DNA from: Curtobacterium sp. VKM Ac-2865
GTDB taxonomy: Bacteria > Actinomycetota > Actinomycetes > Actinomycetales > Microbacteriaceae
Assembly: GCF_015350905.1 (NCBI RefSeq)
Contig: NZ_JADKRZ010000009.1
Span: forward strand, 1-64,000
DNA: 64,000 nt
Direction: 5' to 3'
How positions within the stretch are numbered: position 1 is the first letter of the stretch; each line of letters opens with the position of its first letter. The notes below the pieces were generated by a model. That model was not told the origin of the DNA and searched no databases. It saw only the letters and a program-made list of their open reading frames with translations. Of this stretch, positions 26,305-34,735 are shown piece after piece. The translations under genes and the position numbers were made by a program.

Positions 26305-27171
26305 TCAGGGTGTCTCCTCGGTCCGTCGGACGACCAGGCCGCCACTGCCGTCGGGCTCGACCGTGACGAGGGCTCCCGCCGGCCACCCCGCGCGCAGGTG
26401 CTCGGGGATCGGCACCGACCCGTCCGCGGTGACGACGGCACGGCGGCCGGAGCCGGAGTCCTCCTCGCCCACGCGGCCGTCGCGCAGGTGGATCATCCGC
26501 TGCATCCGCCGGGCGACCCGTTCGTCGTGCGTGACGAGCAGCACGGCGATGCCCTCGCGCTCGGTCTCGGTCACGAGCAGGTCGAGCAGTGCCTCGCGGG
26601 GATGGTCGTCCAGGCGGCTGGTGGGTTCGTCGGCGAGGAGCAGCCGCGGCCGGCTCGCGAGGGCCACGGCGAGTGCGGCGGTCTGACGCTGCGACGGCGA
26701 GAGCTGGCCGACGGGGCGCCCGTCGTCCGGCACCCCGCCGGCGGCCAGGACCCGCTCGCCGAGGGAGACGTCGCGGCCGGGCGTCCCGCGGACCGTCCAC
26801 GCCACGTTCGCGTGCGCGGACTCGTGCGCGATCAGGTTCACGTCCGCGCCCTGCAGCATCAGCCCGAGCACGTCCCGCCGCAGCCGTTCGAGCTCGGCCG
26901 GTCCGGCGGCACCGAGGTCCTGGTCCCAGACGCTGGCGATGCCCGCGCTCGGGCGCATCAGTCCGGCGGCGATCGAGAGCAGCGTCGACTTGCCGGAGCC
27001 GGACGGGCCGAGCAGGGCGACGCGCTGCCCTGGCGGCACGGTGAGGTCGATGCCGCGGAGGGCGGCGACGTCGGTCTCCGCCTCGCGGTAGACGTGCACG
27101 AGCCCGGCGGCACGGAAGGCGGCGGCGGGCCGGGCGGTCGGCTCGGACGCGGTCGGGCGTCGGCGGCTCAT
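26305..27171 (-). CDS. ABC ATPase subunit of an FtsX-type system (catalytic)
   Basis: 288 residues of the LolD/MacB-type ATPase family. Walker A GPSGSGKST (about 54-62), the Q-loop (LMLQ), Walker B LLLADEPTSRLD (about 174-185) and the switch His (VTHDE) are intact. The signature is degenerate, LSPSQRQ instead of LSGGQ. There is a C-terminal extension of about 60 residues after the fold. ATG overlaps the stop of the big permease (ATGA). It complements the neighbour, which keeps only the signature. Confidence 0.87.
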   Translation of the reverse strand: MSRRRPTASEPTARPAAAFRAAGLVHVYREAETDVAALRGIDLTVPPGQRVALLGPSGSGKSTLLSIAAGLMRPSAGIASVWDQDLGAAGPAELERLRRDVLGLMLQGADVNLIAHESAHANVAWTVRGTPGRDVSLGERVLAAGGVPDDGRPVGQLSPSQRQTAALAVALASRPRLLLADEPTSRLDDHPREALLDLLVTETEREGIAVLLVTHDERVARRMQRMIHLRDGRVGEEDSGSGRRAVVTADGSVPIPEHLRAGWPAGALVTVEPDGSGGLVVRRTEETP

Positions 27172-30100
27172 CGGACGTCTCCGTCGCGTTCGGGAGCCCG
27201 CGCGCCGGGCGTCGTCGGCCGGGTGGCGAACGAAGCCGTCGCGGCCGACACCGCGGCGACGGCAGCCAGCGCCGCGAGCGTGATGCCCACGACCGTCCAC
27301 ACGTCCACCGGGTTCCCCATCGGGGGCAGCGCACCGAGTCGCAGGGGGAGTCGTCCCGCGGTCAGGAGCGTCGCCGCGGTGCTCGCGACGGCTCCGGCGA
27401 CCACCGCGAGGGCTGCTGGCAGGAAGGTCTCGAGGAACAGGGCCCGGCGGACGGCGCTGCGTCGGAAGCCCGCGGTGCGGAGGGTGGCCGCGTCCTCACG
27501 GCGCGCGGCGGCACCGACCACGCCCACGCCCGCGACCACGAGCAGGGTCAGCGCGAGGGCGGCGAGCGCGATCGGGACGCCGATGCGTGCCCCGCGTGCC
27601 GGGGCAGCCCGCTCCGCCTGGAGTTCGGCGTCGGCGAGCGTGTGTCGTGCGTCGACCGAGATCCCGCGGCGTTCCAGTGCGGCGACGACCCCGCGGTGGT
27701 TCCCCGGCGCGAGCCAGACCTCGTGGCGGATGTCCCGCGCCGTGGTGTCCGACACGCGTCCGGCGACCTCGAGGTCGACCAGTGCACCGTCGCCGAGCAC
27801 CCGCGGGAGCGTCGGTGCCCTGCCGACGACCCGGAGCACCCGGGAGTCACCGGACGGGGCGATCCCGAGCACGCCGTCCTCCACCCCGGCGAACGCGTCG
27901 GTCACCGTGCCGCGACCGATGATCGCCGGCAGCGGTTCCGGGGCGTCGCGCGGCGCGATGCTCGGCGTGCCCGTCCCGGTCGGGTCGACCCACGAGATGC
28001 GCAGTCCGTCACGGGTCTGCCCGAGCACGGACATCGGCCGTCCGTCCGTCAGGGAGCTGTCCCCGATGCGGTCGCGCCACCGCTCCGGCAAGAGCCAGCG
28101 GTCGTCCACGGGCTGCAGCGCGTCACCGGTCCCGACGGCGATGCGGGTGACGGTGACGCCGAGGCCGTACGCCGCGCTGTCGACCGAGTGGCTCTCGAGC
28201 CCCAGGGACACCAGGCGACACCCGTCCTCGCACGGCACGGCGTCGCCCGTGCTGGTCAGGGTGCCGTCCCGCGGCGCGCCGAGGTCGACGCGTCGCCAGG
28301 TGTCCCCGGACTGCACCACCGCGACCACGTCGACGTCGCCCGGGTCGGCGGTCGCGTAGGTCTTGGCGGCCTCGCCGTCCGGGGCCCCCACGGTCGCGAG
28401 CGTGACGGCGAGCCGGTCACCAGTGAACCGCAGGGCGGGGCCGCCGGTGGGGCGCAGGGCCCGTGCTGCGCGGTCGAAGCGGTCGCCGCCCCACGACGAC
28501 TGCCACACACTGACCGCTGTCAACCGGGTCGAGTCGACGGCGACCAGACGGCCGACCCCGGCGCCGGTCGTGGTGGTCTCCACGGCCATGGCGACGTGAC
28601 CGGAGGGGTCGGCCCGTCGGACGGTGTCGACGAAGGGGACGCCCTCGCGCACGCTGACGTCGAGCACCGTCGCGGCACCGAGCTCCGCCGCGGCGCGGTC
28701 GTCGGCGAGCCGGACCGCGAGCACCGCCGACTGGCTCGACGACACCGCCAGGGCGACGCCCATCACGACCATGACCGCGGTCGTCAGGACGGAGGGCGTC
28801 CGGCTGATCCGCCGCAGCGCCAGGAGCTCCACCAGGGAGCGTGCGGGGCGAGCTGCCCGGCGGCGGACGACCGCCACGCCGATGCGCAGCCCGACGACTG
28901 CGACCAGGACGGCCACGAGCGTCGGTGCGAGCAGCGCGATCCCGAGCCCGTCGATGCGGCGCTGGGTGACGACCGCTGCCAGCCCGACGACCGCGGCGAT
29001 GACGGCGACAGCCTGCACCACCGCGCCCGCCCGCGACAGCGCACGCGGCTCGGTCGCCCGCCGCAGCAGGTCGACGAGCGGGACCTTGGCGGCACGGCTG
29101 CTCGCGACGAGGAGCGCGACGAGCGACCCGAGCACGGACGCCGCGAGGGCGAGCACGACCGGCAGTCGGGTCGGCTCGAGCCCGGGGGCGTCCGCACCGA
29201 GCAGGACCCGGTCCAGGACCCCGGCGAGCACCACGCCGATGGCGGCACCGACCGCGCTGCCGACGAGCGTCGCGACGACGGGTTCGAGCAGCACGGTCGT
29301 GGACCGTCTGCGTGCGGAGAGCCCACGCAGCCGGGCGAGGCCCCACTCCCCGGCGCGGGCACGTCCGACCCGGGCCGCGAGGACCCCCTGCGCGAACCAC
29401 GCCACGATCACGGCCTGCAGCGCCGACACCGCGACGATCACGGTCGCCGCGTCGTTGCCGTCGGCCACCCGGTCGACGAGCGCGTCGATCCGCTGCGTCA
29501 CCGACACCGCCGACTGGGCGGCACCGACGGTGAGGGTGCCGTCCCGCGCTGCCTGCACGTCGTCGATCACCGCGGGCAGGTCGTCGAGCCGGGTGCCGGG
29601 CTCGAGCGTCCGGACGGACCACATCGTCCCGCCGACGCCGAGCTCCGCGAAGCCCGCGAGCGAGGTCACCAGCGCGGGCTCACCACCACCACCGCTGCCG
29701 AACAGCTGACCGGGTCCGGCGACGACGCGTCCGGGGCCCGACGCGGCGTCGTAGGTGCCGACGACCCGGACCCGGAACCGCTGCTCCGGGATGTCGAGCA
29801 GCGTCAGCGGCAGCACCGTGCCGACGGGCAGGTCCGCACCGGCAGCCGCGAGCACCTCGGTCTTGCCCGTCGGGCACCGGCCCGCCGTCAGTCCGATGCG
29901 GCGACAGGAGCCCTCGAGCCCCGCCAACGGCGTCAGACGACGAGCGTCCTCACCGGGCGGCGTGTCGGCCGAGGCCGGCGGCAGGAACGACACGAACGCG
30001 GACGACGTCGCCGACACCACGTCGTCCTGCCAGAGCCGCAGGTGCTCGGCCGCCCCGGTCGTGGTCACGACCGCGCCCTCGGACTCGGTGAGACTGCCGA

Positions 30101-30314
30101 CCTCGATGTCGGCGGACGCAGCGATGGACGTCTCCCGGACCCCGCCACGCGCCAGGGCGTCGTCGAGGGTGGCCTGCTCCACGGCACGGAGCATGAGCGG
30201 TGCGAGGACCGACACGATCGTGGTGATCACGGCGAGCACCGTCAGGACGACGCTCGCGGCAGGGCGTCGACGGACGCTGCGCACCCAGAACGGTGTTCCG
30301 CTGCCGCGCGACAT
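27168..30314 (-). CDS. Large FtsX/MacB-type ABC permease
   Basis: 1,048 residues. A membrane helix near the N-terminus (about 20-42) is followed by an extracellular domain of about 250 residues, then a block of helices (about 295-530), a second extracellular domain (about 550-890) and three C-terminal helices (about 905-1035). This is the duplicated FtsX layout of large actinobacterial permeases, which usually move lipids, peptides or cell-envelope stress signals rather than import solutes. It forms an operon with two ATPase genes. The substrate is unknown. Confidence 0.88.
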   Translation of the reverse strand: MSRGSGTPFWVRSVRRRPAASVVLTVLAVITTIVSVLAPLMLRAVEQATLDDALARGGVRETSIAASADIEVGSLTESEGAVVTTTGAAEHLRLWQDDVVSATSSAFVSFLPPASADTPPGEDARRLTPLAGLEGSCRRIGLTAGRCPTGKTEVLAAAGADLPVGTVLPLTLLDIPEQRFRVRVVGTYDAASGPGRVVAGPGQLFGSGGGGEPALVTSLAGFAELGVGGTMWSVRTLEPGTRLDDLPAVIDDVQAARDGTLTVGAAQSAVSVTQRIDALVDRVADGNDAATVIVAVSALQAVIVAWFAQGVLAARVGRARAGEWGLARLRGLSARRRSTTVLLEPVVATLVGSAVGAAIGVVLAGVLDRVLLGADAPGLEPTRLPVVLALAASVLGSLVALLVASSRAAKVPLVDLLRRATEPRALSRAGAVVQAVAVIAAVVGLAAVVTQRRIDGLGIALLAPTLVAVLVAVVGLRIGVAVVRRRAARPARSLVELLALRRISRTPSVLTTAVMVVMGVALAVSSSQSAVLAVRLADDRAAAELGAATVLDVSVREGVPFVDTVRRADPSGHVAMAVETTTTGAGVGRLVAVDSTRLTAVSVWQSSWGGDRFDRAARALRPTGGPALRFTGDRLAVTLATVGAPDGEAAKTYATADPGDVDVVAVVQSGDTWRRVDLGAPRDGTLTSTGDAVPCEDGCRLVSLGLESHSVDSAAYGLGVTVTRIAVGTGDALQPVDDRWLLPERWRDRIGDSSLTDGRPMSVLGQTRDGLRISWVDPTGTGTPSIAPRDAPEPLPAIIGRGTVTDAFAGVEDGVLGIAPSGDSRVLRVVGRAPTLPRVLGDGALVDLEVAGRVSDTTARDIRHEVWLAPGNHRGVVAALERRGISVDARHTLADAELQAERAAPARGARIGVPIALAALALTLLVVAGVGVVGAAARREDAATLRTAGFRRSAVRRALFLETFLPAALAVVAGAVASTAATLLTAGRLPLRLGALPPMGNPVDVWTVVGITLAALAAVAAVSAATASFATRPTTPGARAPERDGDVR

Positions 30315-30365
30315 GGTCCCCCTCTGGACGCCGGCTCCGTCACCGACGATCGCGATTCTGGCACA

Positions 30366-30412
30366 CCGGACGGGAGGCTCGTGGCGGGCCCCGCCACGAG
30401 CCTCCCGTCCGG
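30366..30412. terminator. Terminator-like hairpin, GGGAGGCTCG family
   Basis: Perfect 22-bp arms (30366-30387 and 30391-30412) around GCC. It stands upstream of the permease start on one side and of a plus-strand gene on the other, so it does not end either neighbour; it could insulate the divergent units. Confidence 0.65.
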
Positions 30413-30450
30413 CTCACCGTCGCCAGCAGCGCGCGCCGCGACGCCCCAGC

Positions 30451-30508
30451 TGAGATCGCACTTCGTGTCGGTTCGCCGCCCGCGGAGGCGACACGAAGTG
30501 CGATCTCA
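30451..30508. repeat. Perfect 20-bp inverted repeat
   Basis: Arms at 30451-30470 and 30489-30508 (TGAGATCGCACTTCGTGTCG and its complement) around an 18-base loop. It lies in the 315-base gap between divergent genes, next to another long hairpin. It is not of the GGGAGGCTCG family and has no T-run. It could be an RNA hairpin or a protein-binding dyad. Confidence 0.75.
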
Positions 30509-30629
30509 CCGGCCCGGTCAGCGCTGGTGACGTTCCTCTGATGCGGACGGGCAGCGTGATGGCCGCGACCGCTGATCGTCATCCCCGCGGCGGAGGTGGC
30601 AGCGCCGCGACCTCCGCTAGCGTCGGCCC

Positions 30630-31127
30630 ATGCGACAGCGGGTGGGCGTGAACGTGGCGGGTGTGGCCGTGGTGGCGGTGTACGCGGGGCTGATGGCGCT
30701 GCAGGCACTCGTGCTCGACCCACTGGCAGCGGTCCCCGGGCGCTCGCTGGCTGCGATCCTCGGGCACCTGGAGCGTCAGGGCTTCGACGTCGCCGCTGAC
30801 GTCTGGACCGTGGTGGTCACGGCAGCTGTCGGGGTCGTCCTCGCCGTGGGCGTCGCCGTGTGGGGGATCGTCGACCGGCTCGACCCCGTCGTCTCGGCGG
30901 TGCTGTTCCTCGCCCTGCTGGTCTTCGGCGCCCCGGTGACGTTCGGCACCGGCTTCGCGCTCGGCATGGACGTGGCCGACGGGTTCGGGAAGAGCGGGGC
31001 AGCGCACACGATCTGGGCGGGCGTGCTCTACGGCGCGAGTCTGCTGGCGCTCATCGGCATCCCGGTCGTGGTCGGCGCGACGTGGCTGCGCCGGAACGGC
31101 CGACGGGGGCGTGCCGTGGTCGTCTGA
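30630..31127 (+). CDS. Four-helix integral membrane protein, unknown function
   Basis: 165 residues with hydrophobic helices at about 7-30, 57-80, 85-107 and 127-150. TAGCGT at 30618-30623 ends six bases before ATG and there is no Shine-Dalgarno sequence, so a leaderless mRNA is likely. No known domain recognised. Confidence 0.75.
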   Translation: MRQRVGVNVAGVAVVAVYAGLMALQALVLDPLAAVPGRSLAAILGHLERQGFDVAADVWTVVVTAAVGVVLAVGVAVWGIVDRLDPVVSAVLFLALLVFGAPVTFGTGFALGMDVADGFGKSGAAHTIWAGVLYGASLLALIGIPVVVGATWLRRNGRRGRAVVV

Positions 31128-31164
31128 CCACTGCACGCCCCCGTCGGGCTCTGATCTGGTGCGA

Positions 31165-31440
31165 TCAGCGGCGCGAGCCCTTGCCCGCGAAGCGGGTGTA
31201 GAGGAACAGCACGATGATCGCGCCGATGATCGAGCCGATGATGCCGGCCGGCTGGAAGAAGCCGTCCATCGGGTCGTGCTGGAAGATCAGGAACCCGAGG
31301 AAGCCGCCGACGAAGGAACCGACGATGCCGAGGACGATCGTCATGAGGATCGACAGGTTCTGCTTGCCGGGGATGATCAGGCGCGCGAGCGCACCGGCGA
31401 TCAGTCCGACGATGATCAAGCTGATGATGAGACCGAGCAC
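31165..31440 (-). CDS. GlsB/YeaQ/YmgE family small membrane protein
   Basis: 91 residues with three glycine-rich helices. The motif GLIAGALARLIIPGKQNL (about 12-29) and the GFLGFLIF helix are typical of the transglycosylase-associated/GlsB stress-protein family. GTG is preceded by AGGAGG, an optimal ribosome-binding site. Members are linked to general stress; the molecular role is unclear. Confidence 0.87.
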   Translation of the reverse strand: MLGLIISLIIVGLIAGALARLIIPGKQNLSILMTIVLGIVGSFVGGFLGFLIFQHDPMDGFFQPAGIIGSIIGAIIVLFLYTRFAGKGSRR

Positions 31441-31589
31441 GGTGTCCTCCTGGTGGAACGAACGAATCGGCACCGACGGGTTCGTCGGTGCCGAGGTCAA
31501 CCCCAGAGTCAACACGGTGGGACACATCCACGCCGGTTTTCGCGTCTTCTGGCTGTTTCGTCGTCCCGGAACAACCGGGCCGAGGGGTC

Positions 31590-31853
31590 TCAGACCAGGT
31601 TCGAGGCCTCGAGCTCGGCCTGCAGCTCCGCGTCCGACGGCTCGACGAAGTGCTTGCCGTTCGGCAGCACCACGACGGGGATGCTCTTGCGGCCGCTGAT
31701 CTCCTCGGCTCGTGCAGCGGCGGACAGGTCGGCCTCGACGTCCACGTACGTGTACTCCACGCCGAGCTTGTCGAGCAGCGCCTTCGAGCGGCGGCAGTCG
31801 CGGCACCAGTCCGCGCCGAACATGGTCACCTGGTCGTACGTCACGTCGGTCAT
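31590..31853 (-). CDS. Glutaredoxin-like protein
   Basis: 87 residues, thioredoxin fold of the glutaredoxin/NrdH/mycoredoxin size. The redox motif is WCRDC (Cys about 17 and 20), with cis-Pro in SIPVVVLPNG (about 60). Such proteins reduce disulfides or mycothiol-mixed disulfides in actinobacteria. ATG at 31853 is the best-conserved start although the ribosome-binding site is weak. Confidence 0.85.
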   Translation of the reverse strand: MTDVTYDQVTMFGADWCRDCRRSKALLDKLGVEYTYVDVEADLSAAARAEEISGRKSIPVVVLPNGKHFVEPSDAELQAELEASNLV

Positions 31854-31944
31854 GTCGTCGGGAACCACATCCGTGGTCCCGCCTATTCCCGGGTCGGCCG
31901 GCATCCCGGCACCAGGCCGCCCACCCGCGGAGCACGATGGGCGC

Positions 31945-32913
31945 ATGGCCATGCCCCCCGCTATCCCCGTGGACCACCCGCACCACCGCCGAGGTTGGTG
32001 GTGGAAGACCCTGCTCGTCGGCTTCCTGCTCTGGGTGGTGACGATCATCGTGACGGTGTTCACGAGCAACACGAACCTGGTTCCGACGATCATCCTGCTC
32101 GGCAGCTTCCTGGTGCCCTTCACCGTGGTGCTCTTCGTCATCGAACGGGTCACTGGCACGGTCAGCACGATGCAGCTCGTCACGGCGTTCTTCGTCGGCG
32201 GGATCCTCGGCGTGCTCGGGGCGTCGCTGCTGGAGTCGGACCTGCGGCAGGGTGCGCTGATCTACGTCGTGGTCGGCTTCGTGGAGGAGTTCGTCAAGGG
32301 CGTCCTGCTCGTCGTGGTCGGGTGGCGCGTCCGCCCGAAGACCGCCAGACAGGGAGCACTCCTCGGGGCGACCGTCGGCGCGGGCTTCGCGGCGTTCGAG
32401 TCCGCCGGGTACGCCTTCAACGCGGCGATCACCGCGCGCGGCATCGACCTGGTGTCCCTGCTGCAGACCGAGGTGGTCCGCGCGATCCTGTCGCCGGTCG
32501 GCCACGTGCTCTGGACGGCGATCCTCGGCGCCGTGCTGTTCGGCGCCTCGCACGGTCGGCCCCGGTTCCGGTGGACCTGGACGGTCCTGGTGACCTACGT
32601 CGTGGTGTCGCTGCTGCACGGACTGTACGACTCGAACGGGACGATCTCGACGCTGCTGGCCTTCGTCGTCACCGGCACGCCGCTGTCCGCGGCGCAGAAC
32701 GGGACGGTCCCCACCGCCATCGCCGGGCTCGCGTCGACGCTCTACGTGGTGGGGCTCGCCCTCGTCTCGGCGATCGGCGTCGCGGTGCTCATCGGCGTGC
32801 AGGTGCACTTCCGCAACCGCGCCCGCCGCGACGGCACGGACCCGACCGGGGCCGGTGCCGCACCCGTCGGCGCCGGCTGGCACGACGCACCGCACCCCCG
32901 ACCGATCGACTGA
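31945..32913 (+). CDS. PrsW-family intramembrane protease
   Basis: 322 residues with about eight membrane helices. The family motifs are visible: EEFVK (the EExxK motif, about 115-119), FAAFESAGY (about 150-158) and later conserved His residues in HVLW and LLHGLYD. PrsW proteins are glutamic-type membrane proteases that can cleave anti-sigma factors. The N-terminus is His/Trp-rich (HPHHRRGWWW). Two close ATGs (31945, 31951) are possible starts; the tail is hydrophilic and Pro/Ala-rich. Confidence 0.86.
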   Translation: MAMPPAIPVDHPHHRRGWWWKTLLVGFLLWVVTIIVTVFTSNTNLVPTIILLGSFLVPFTVVLFVIERVTGTVSTMQLVTAFFVGGILGVLGASLLESDLRQGALIYVVVGFVEEFVKGVLLVVVGWRVRPKTARQGALLGATVGAGFAAFESAGYAFNAAITARGIDLVSLLQTEVVRAILSPVGHVLWTAILGAVLFGASHGRPRFRWTWTVLVTYVVVSLLHGLYDSNGTISTLLAFVVTGTPLSAAQNGTVPTAIAGLASTLYVVGLALVSAIGVAVLIGVQVHFRNRARRDGTDPTGAGAAPVGAGWHDAPHPRPID

Positions 32914-32971
32914 CGACGAGGGCCGCGACGACCGCGACGACGGGTCCGACGCCCCGCCCTACGATTGACCC

Positions 32972-34735
32972 ATGCCGCGCGCCGACCCGACACGCCGACC
33001 CGACGTCGCGACGCGCTCCTGGGCCTCGGCGGCCGTCCGACGCTTCGCCGCCGCCACGAACCTGCTCGTCGCCGCCCGCCGCTTCCGCCTGGTCGGCGGT
33101 GACCCCCGCGACCGCAGGGCCCTCCACGAGCTGCTGACCGCCCTCGGCGCCCGAGCCGCAGCCGACCACGAACCCGTCGACCAGCTCTGGTGCCTGGGCG
33201 AACCCGACGAGGGCACCGCCGCCGTCGAGCGCGAGGCCGACCGCCCCCGCGGCGCCACCCTCGTCGTGATCGACGCCGGACGCCACCTCCCCGCGGTCGA
33301 CGAGGACGCCTTCGGCCCGGTCACCTTCGCCCGACCCGGGGTGCTGGCCGTGCCGATGCTCTCCGACGACGTGTTCCTCGTCTCGACGGGCCGCGACCCC
33401 GAGGACGACCCCGCCGCCGACGCCCGCCTGCGCTGGGCGCGGCGGTCGATGCCGGTCTCCCGCGCAGTGGCGGGCGAACTCCGCGACGGCGGGCTGCTCC
33501 GCGGCACCCGCATCAGCGTCGCCATGGTCCTGGAACCGAAGACCGCCGTGCTGAGCCTGCTCCTCCGCGACGCCGGCGCCGAGGTCGTCGTCTACGCCCA
33601 CGCCGACGAGACTGACGACGCCGTGGCCGACGCACTCCGGCGAGCCGGGCTGCCCGTCTTCGCCGAGTCCACCGCGACGCTCGCCCGGCAGAAGGAGCTC
33701 GCGCTCGCGATGCTCGACACGCGGCCACACATCCTGCTCGACGACGGCGCGCACCTGATCCGCCTGGCCCACCAGGAGCGCCAGGACCTGCTGCCGACGA
33801 TGCTCGGCGCCGCGGAGGAGACCACGAGCGGCCTCCGCCCCCTGCGCGTGATGGCCTCCCGCGGTGACCTCGGCATCCCCGTGGTCGCCGTCAACGACGC
33901 CCGCACCAAGACCTTCTTCGACAACCGGTACGGCACCGGGCAGTCGACGGTCTTCGCGGTCCTCGACCTGGTCGACGGGCTCACGTCCGGCGCACGTCCG
34001 GAACTGCCTGGGCCCACGCCGCCGGTTCCGGACCGACGCGCCAGCGGCGGTCCGGCCGTGCCGGTGGGGAGAGGCTCAGCGGTCGTCGCCGGGTTCGGTC
34101 ACGTCGGCGAGGGGGTCGCCCTGGTGCTCCGCGCGCTCGGGTTCAGCGTCACGGTCGCCGAGACGGATCCGGTCCGAGCCCTGCAGGCACTGTTCGCCGG
34201 GTACAGCGTCGCCCCGCTCGTCGACGCCGTGCGCGAGGCCGAGCTCGTGATGAGCGCGACCGGGGTCCCCGACACAATCAGCCTCGACGTCCTGCGGGCC
34301 TGCGCTCCCGACGCGGTGGTCGCGGTGGCCGGAGGGGTCGACCAGGAGGTCGCGCTGGATGCTGCCCTCGCCGCTGGAGCCACGATGAGCACCGTCGGGC
34401 GCAAGGCCGAACGCCTGACGTTCCCCGGGGCGGCGTCCGGGCCGCTCGTGCTCGACCGCGGCGGCTGCATCAACATCACCGCGGCCGAGGGCAACCCGGT
34501 CGAGATCATGGACCTCTCGTTCGCAGCGCAGCTCGGTGCGGTGCGGATGCTCCTCGAGCACGGCGACGAGCTCGAGCGTGCCGTCGTGCCGATCGACCCC
34601 GCGGTGGACGAGGCGACCGCCCGCGCGGCGCTCGCCGCCTTCGGGACGCAGGCCGAGCCTCCCGGCCGTGTCGCCAGCCAACCCGCGGACCGCGAGCCGG
34701 ACGTCCGGACCAGCCGCTTCGGGGACCCCGCGTGA
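32972..34735 (+). CDS. S-adenosylhomocysteine hydrolase-like protein lacking key histidines
   Basis: 587 residues. The middle and C-terminal parts align with SAH hydrolase: MPVSRAVAGEL, GAAEETTSG (about 280), TKTFFDNRYGTGQS (about 312, keeping the Lys and Asp-Asn pair) and an NAD-binding Rossmann motif GFGHVGEG (about 373) followed by AETDPVRALQA. The His of the usual CLHMT motif is replaced (AMVLE), as are those of NIGHFD and GHPSFVM, and the terminal KPDHYRY is absent. About 150 extra N-terminal residues are unassigned. TACGAT (32960-32965) makes it leaderless. The amidohydrolase gene overlaps its end. Confidence 0.8.
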   Translation: MPRADPTRRPDVATRSWASAAVRRFAAATNLLVAARRFRLVGGDPRDRRALHELLTALGARAAADHEPVDQLWCLGEPDEGTAAVEREADRPRGATLVVIDAGRHLPAVDEDAFGPVTFARPGVLAVPMLSDDVFLVSTGRDPEDDPAADARLRWARRSMPVSRAVAGELRDGGLLRGTRISVAMVLEPKTAVLSLLLRDAGAEVVVYAHADETDDAVADALRRAGLPVFAESTATLARQKELALAMLDTRPHILLDDGAHLIRLAHQERQDLLPTMLGAAEETTSGLRPLRVMASRGDLGIPVVAVNDARTKTFFDNRYGTGQSTVFAVLDLVDGLTSGARPELPGPTPPVPDRRASGGPAVPVGRGSAVVAGFGHVGEGVALVLRALGFSVTVAETDPVRALQALFAGYSVAPLVDAVREAELVMSATGVPDTISLDVLRACAPDAVVAVAGGVDQEVALDAALAAGATMSTVGRKAERLTFPGAASGPLVLDRGGCINITAAEGNPVEIMDLSFAAQLGAVRMLLEHGDELERAVVPIDPAVDEATARAALAAFGTQAEPPGRVASQPADREPDVRTSRFGDPA

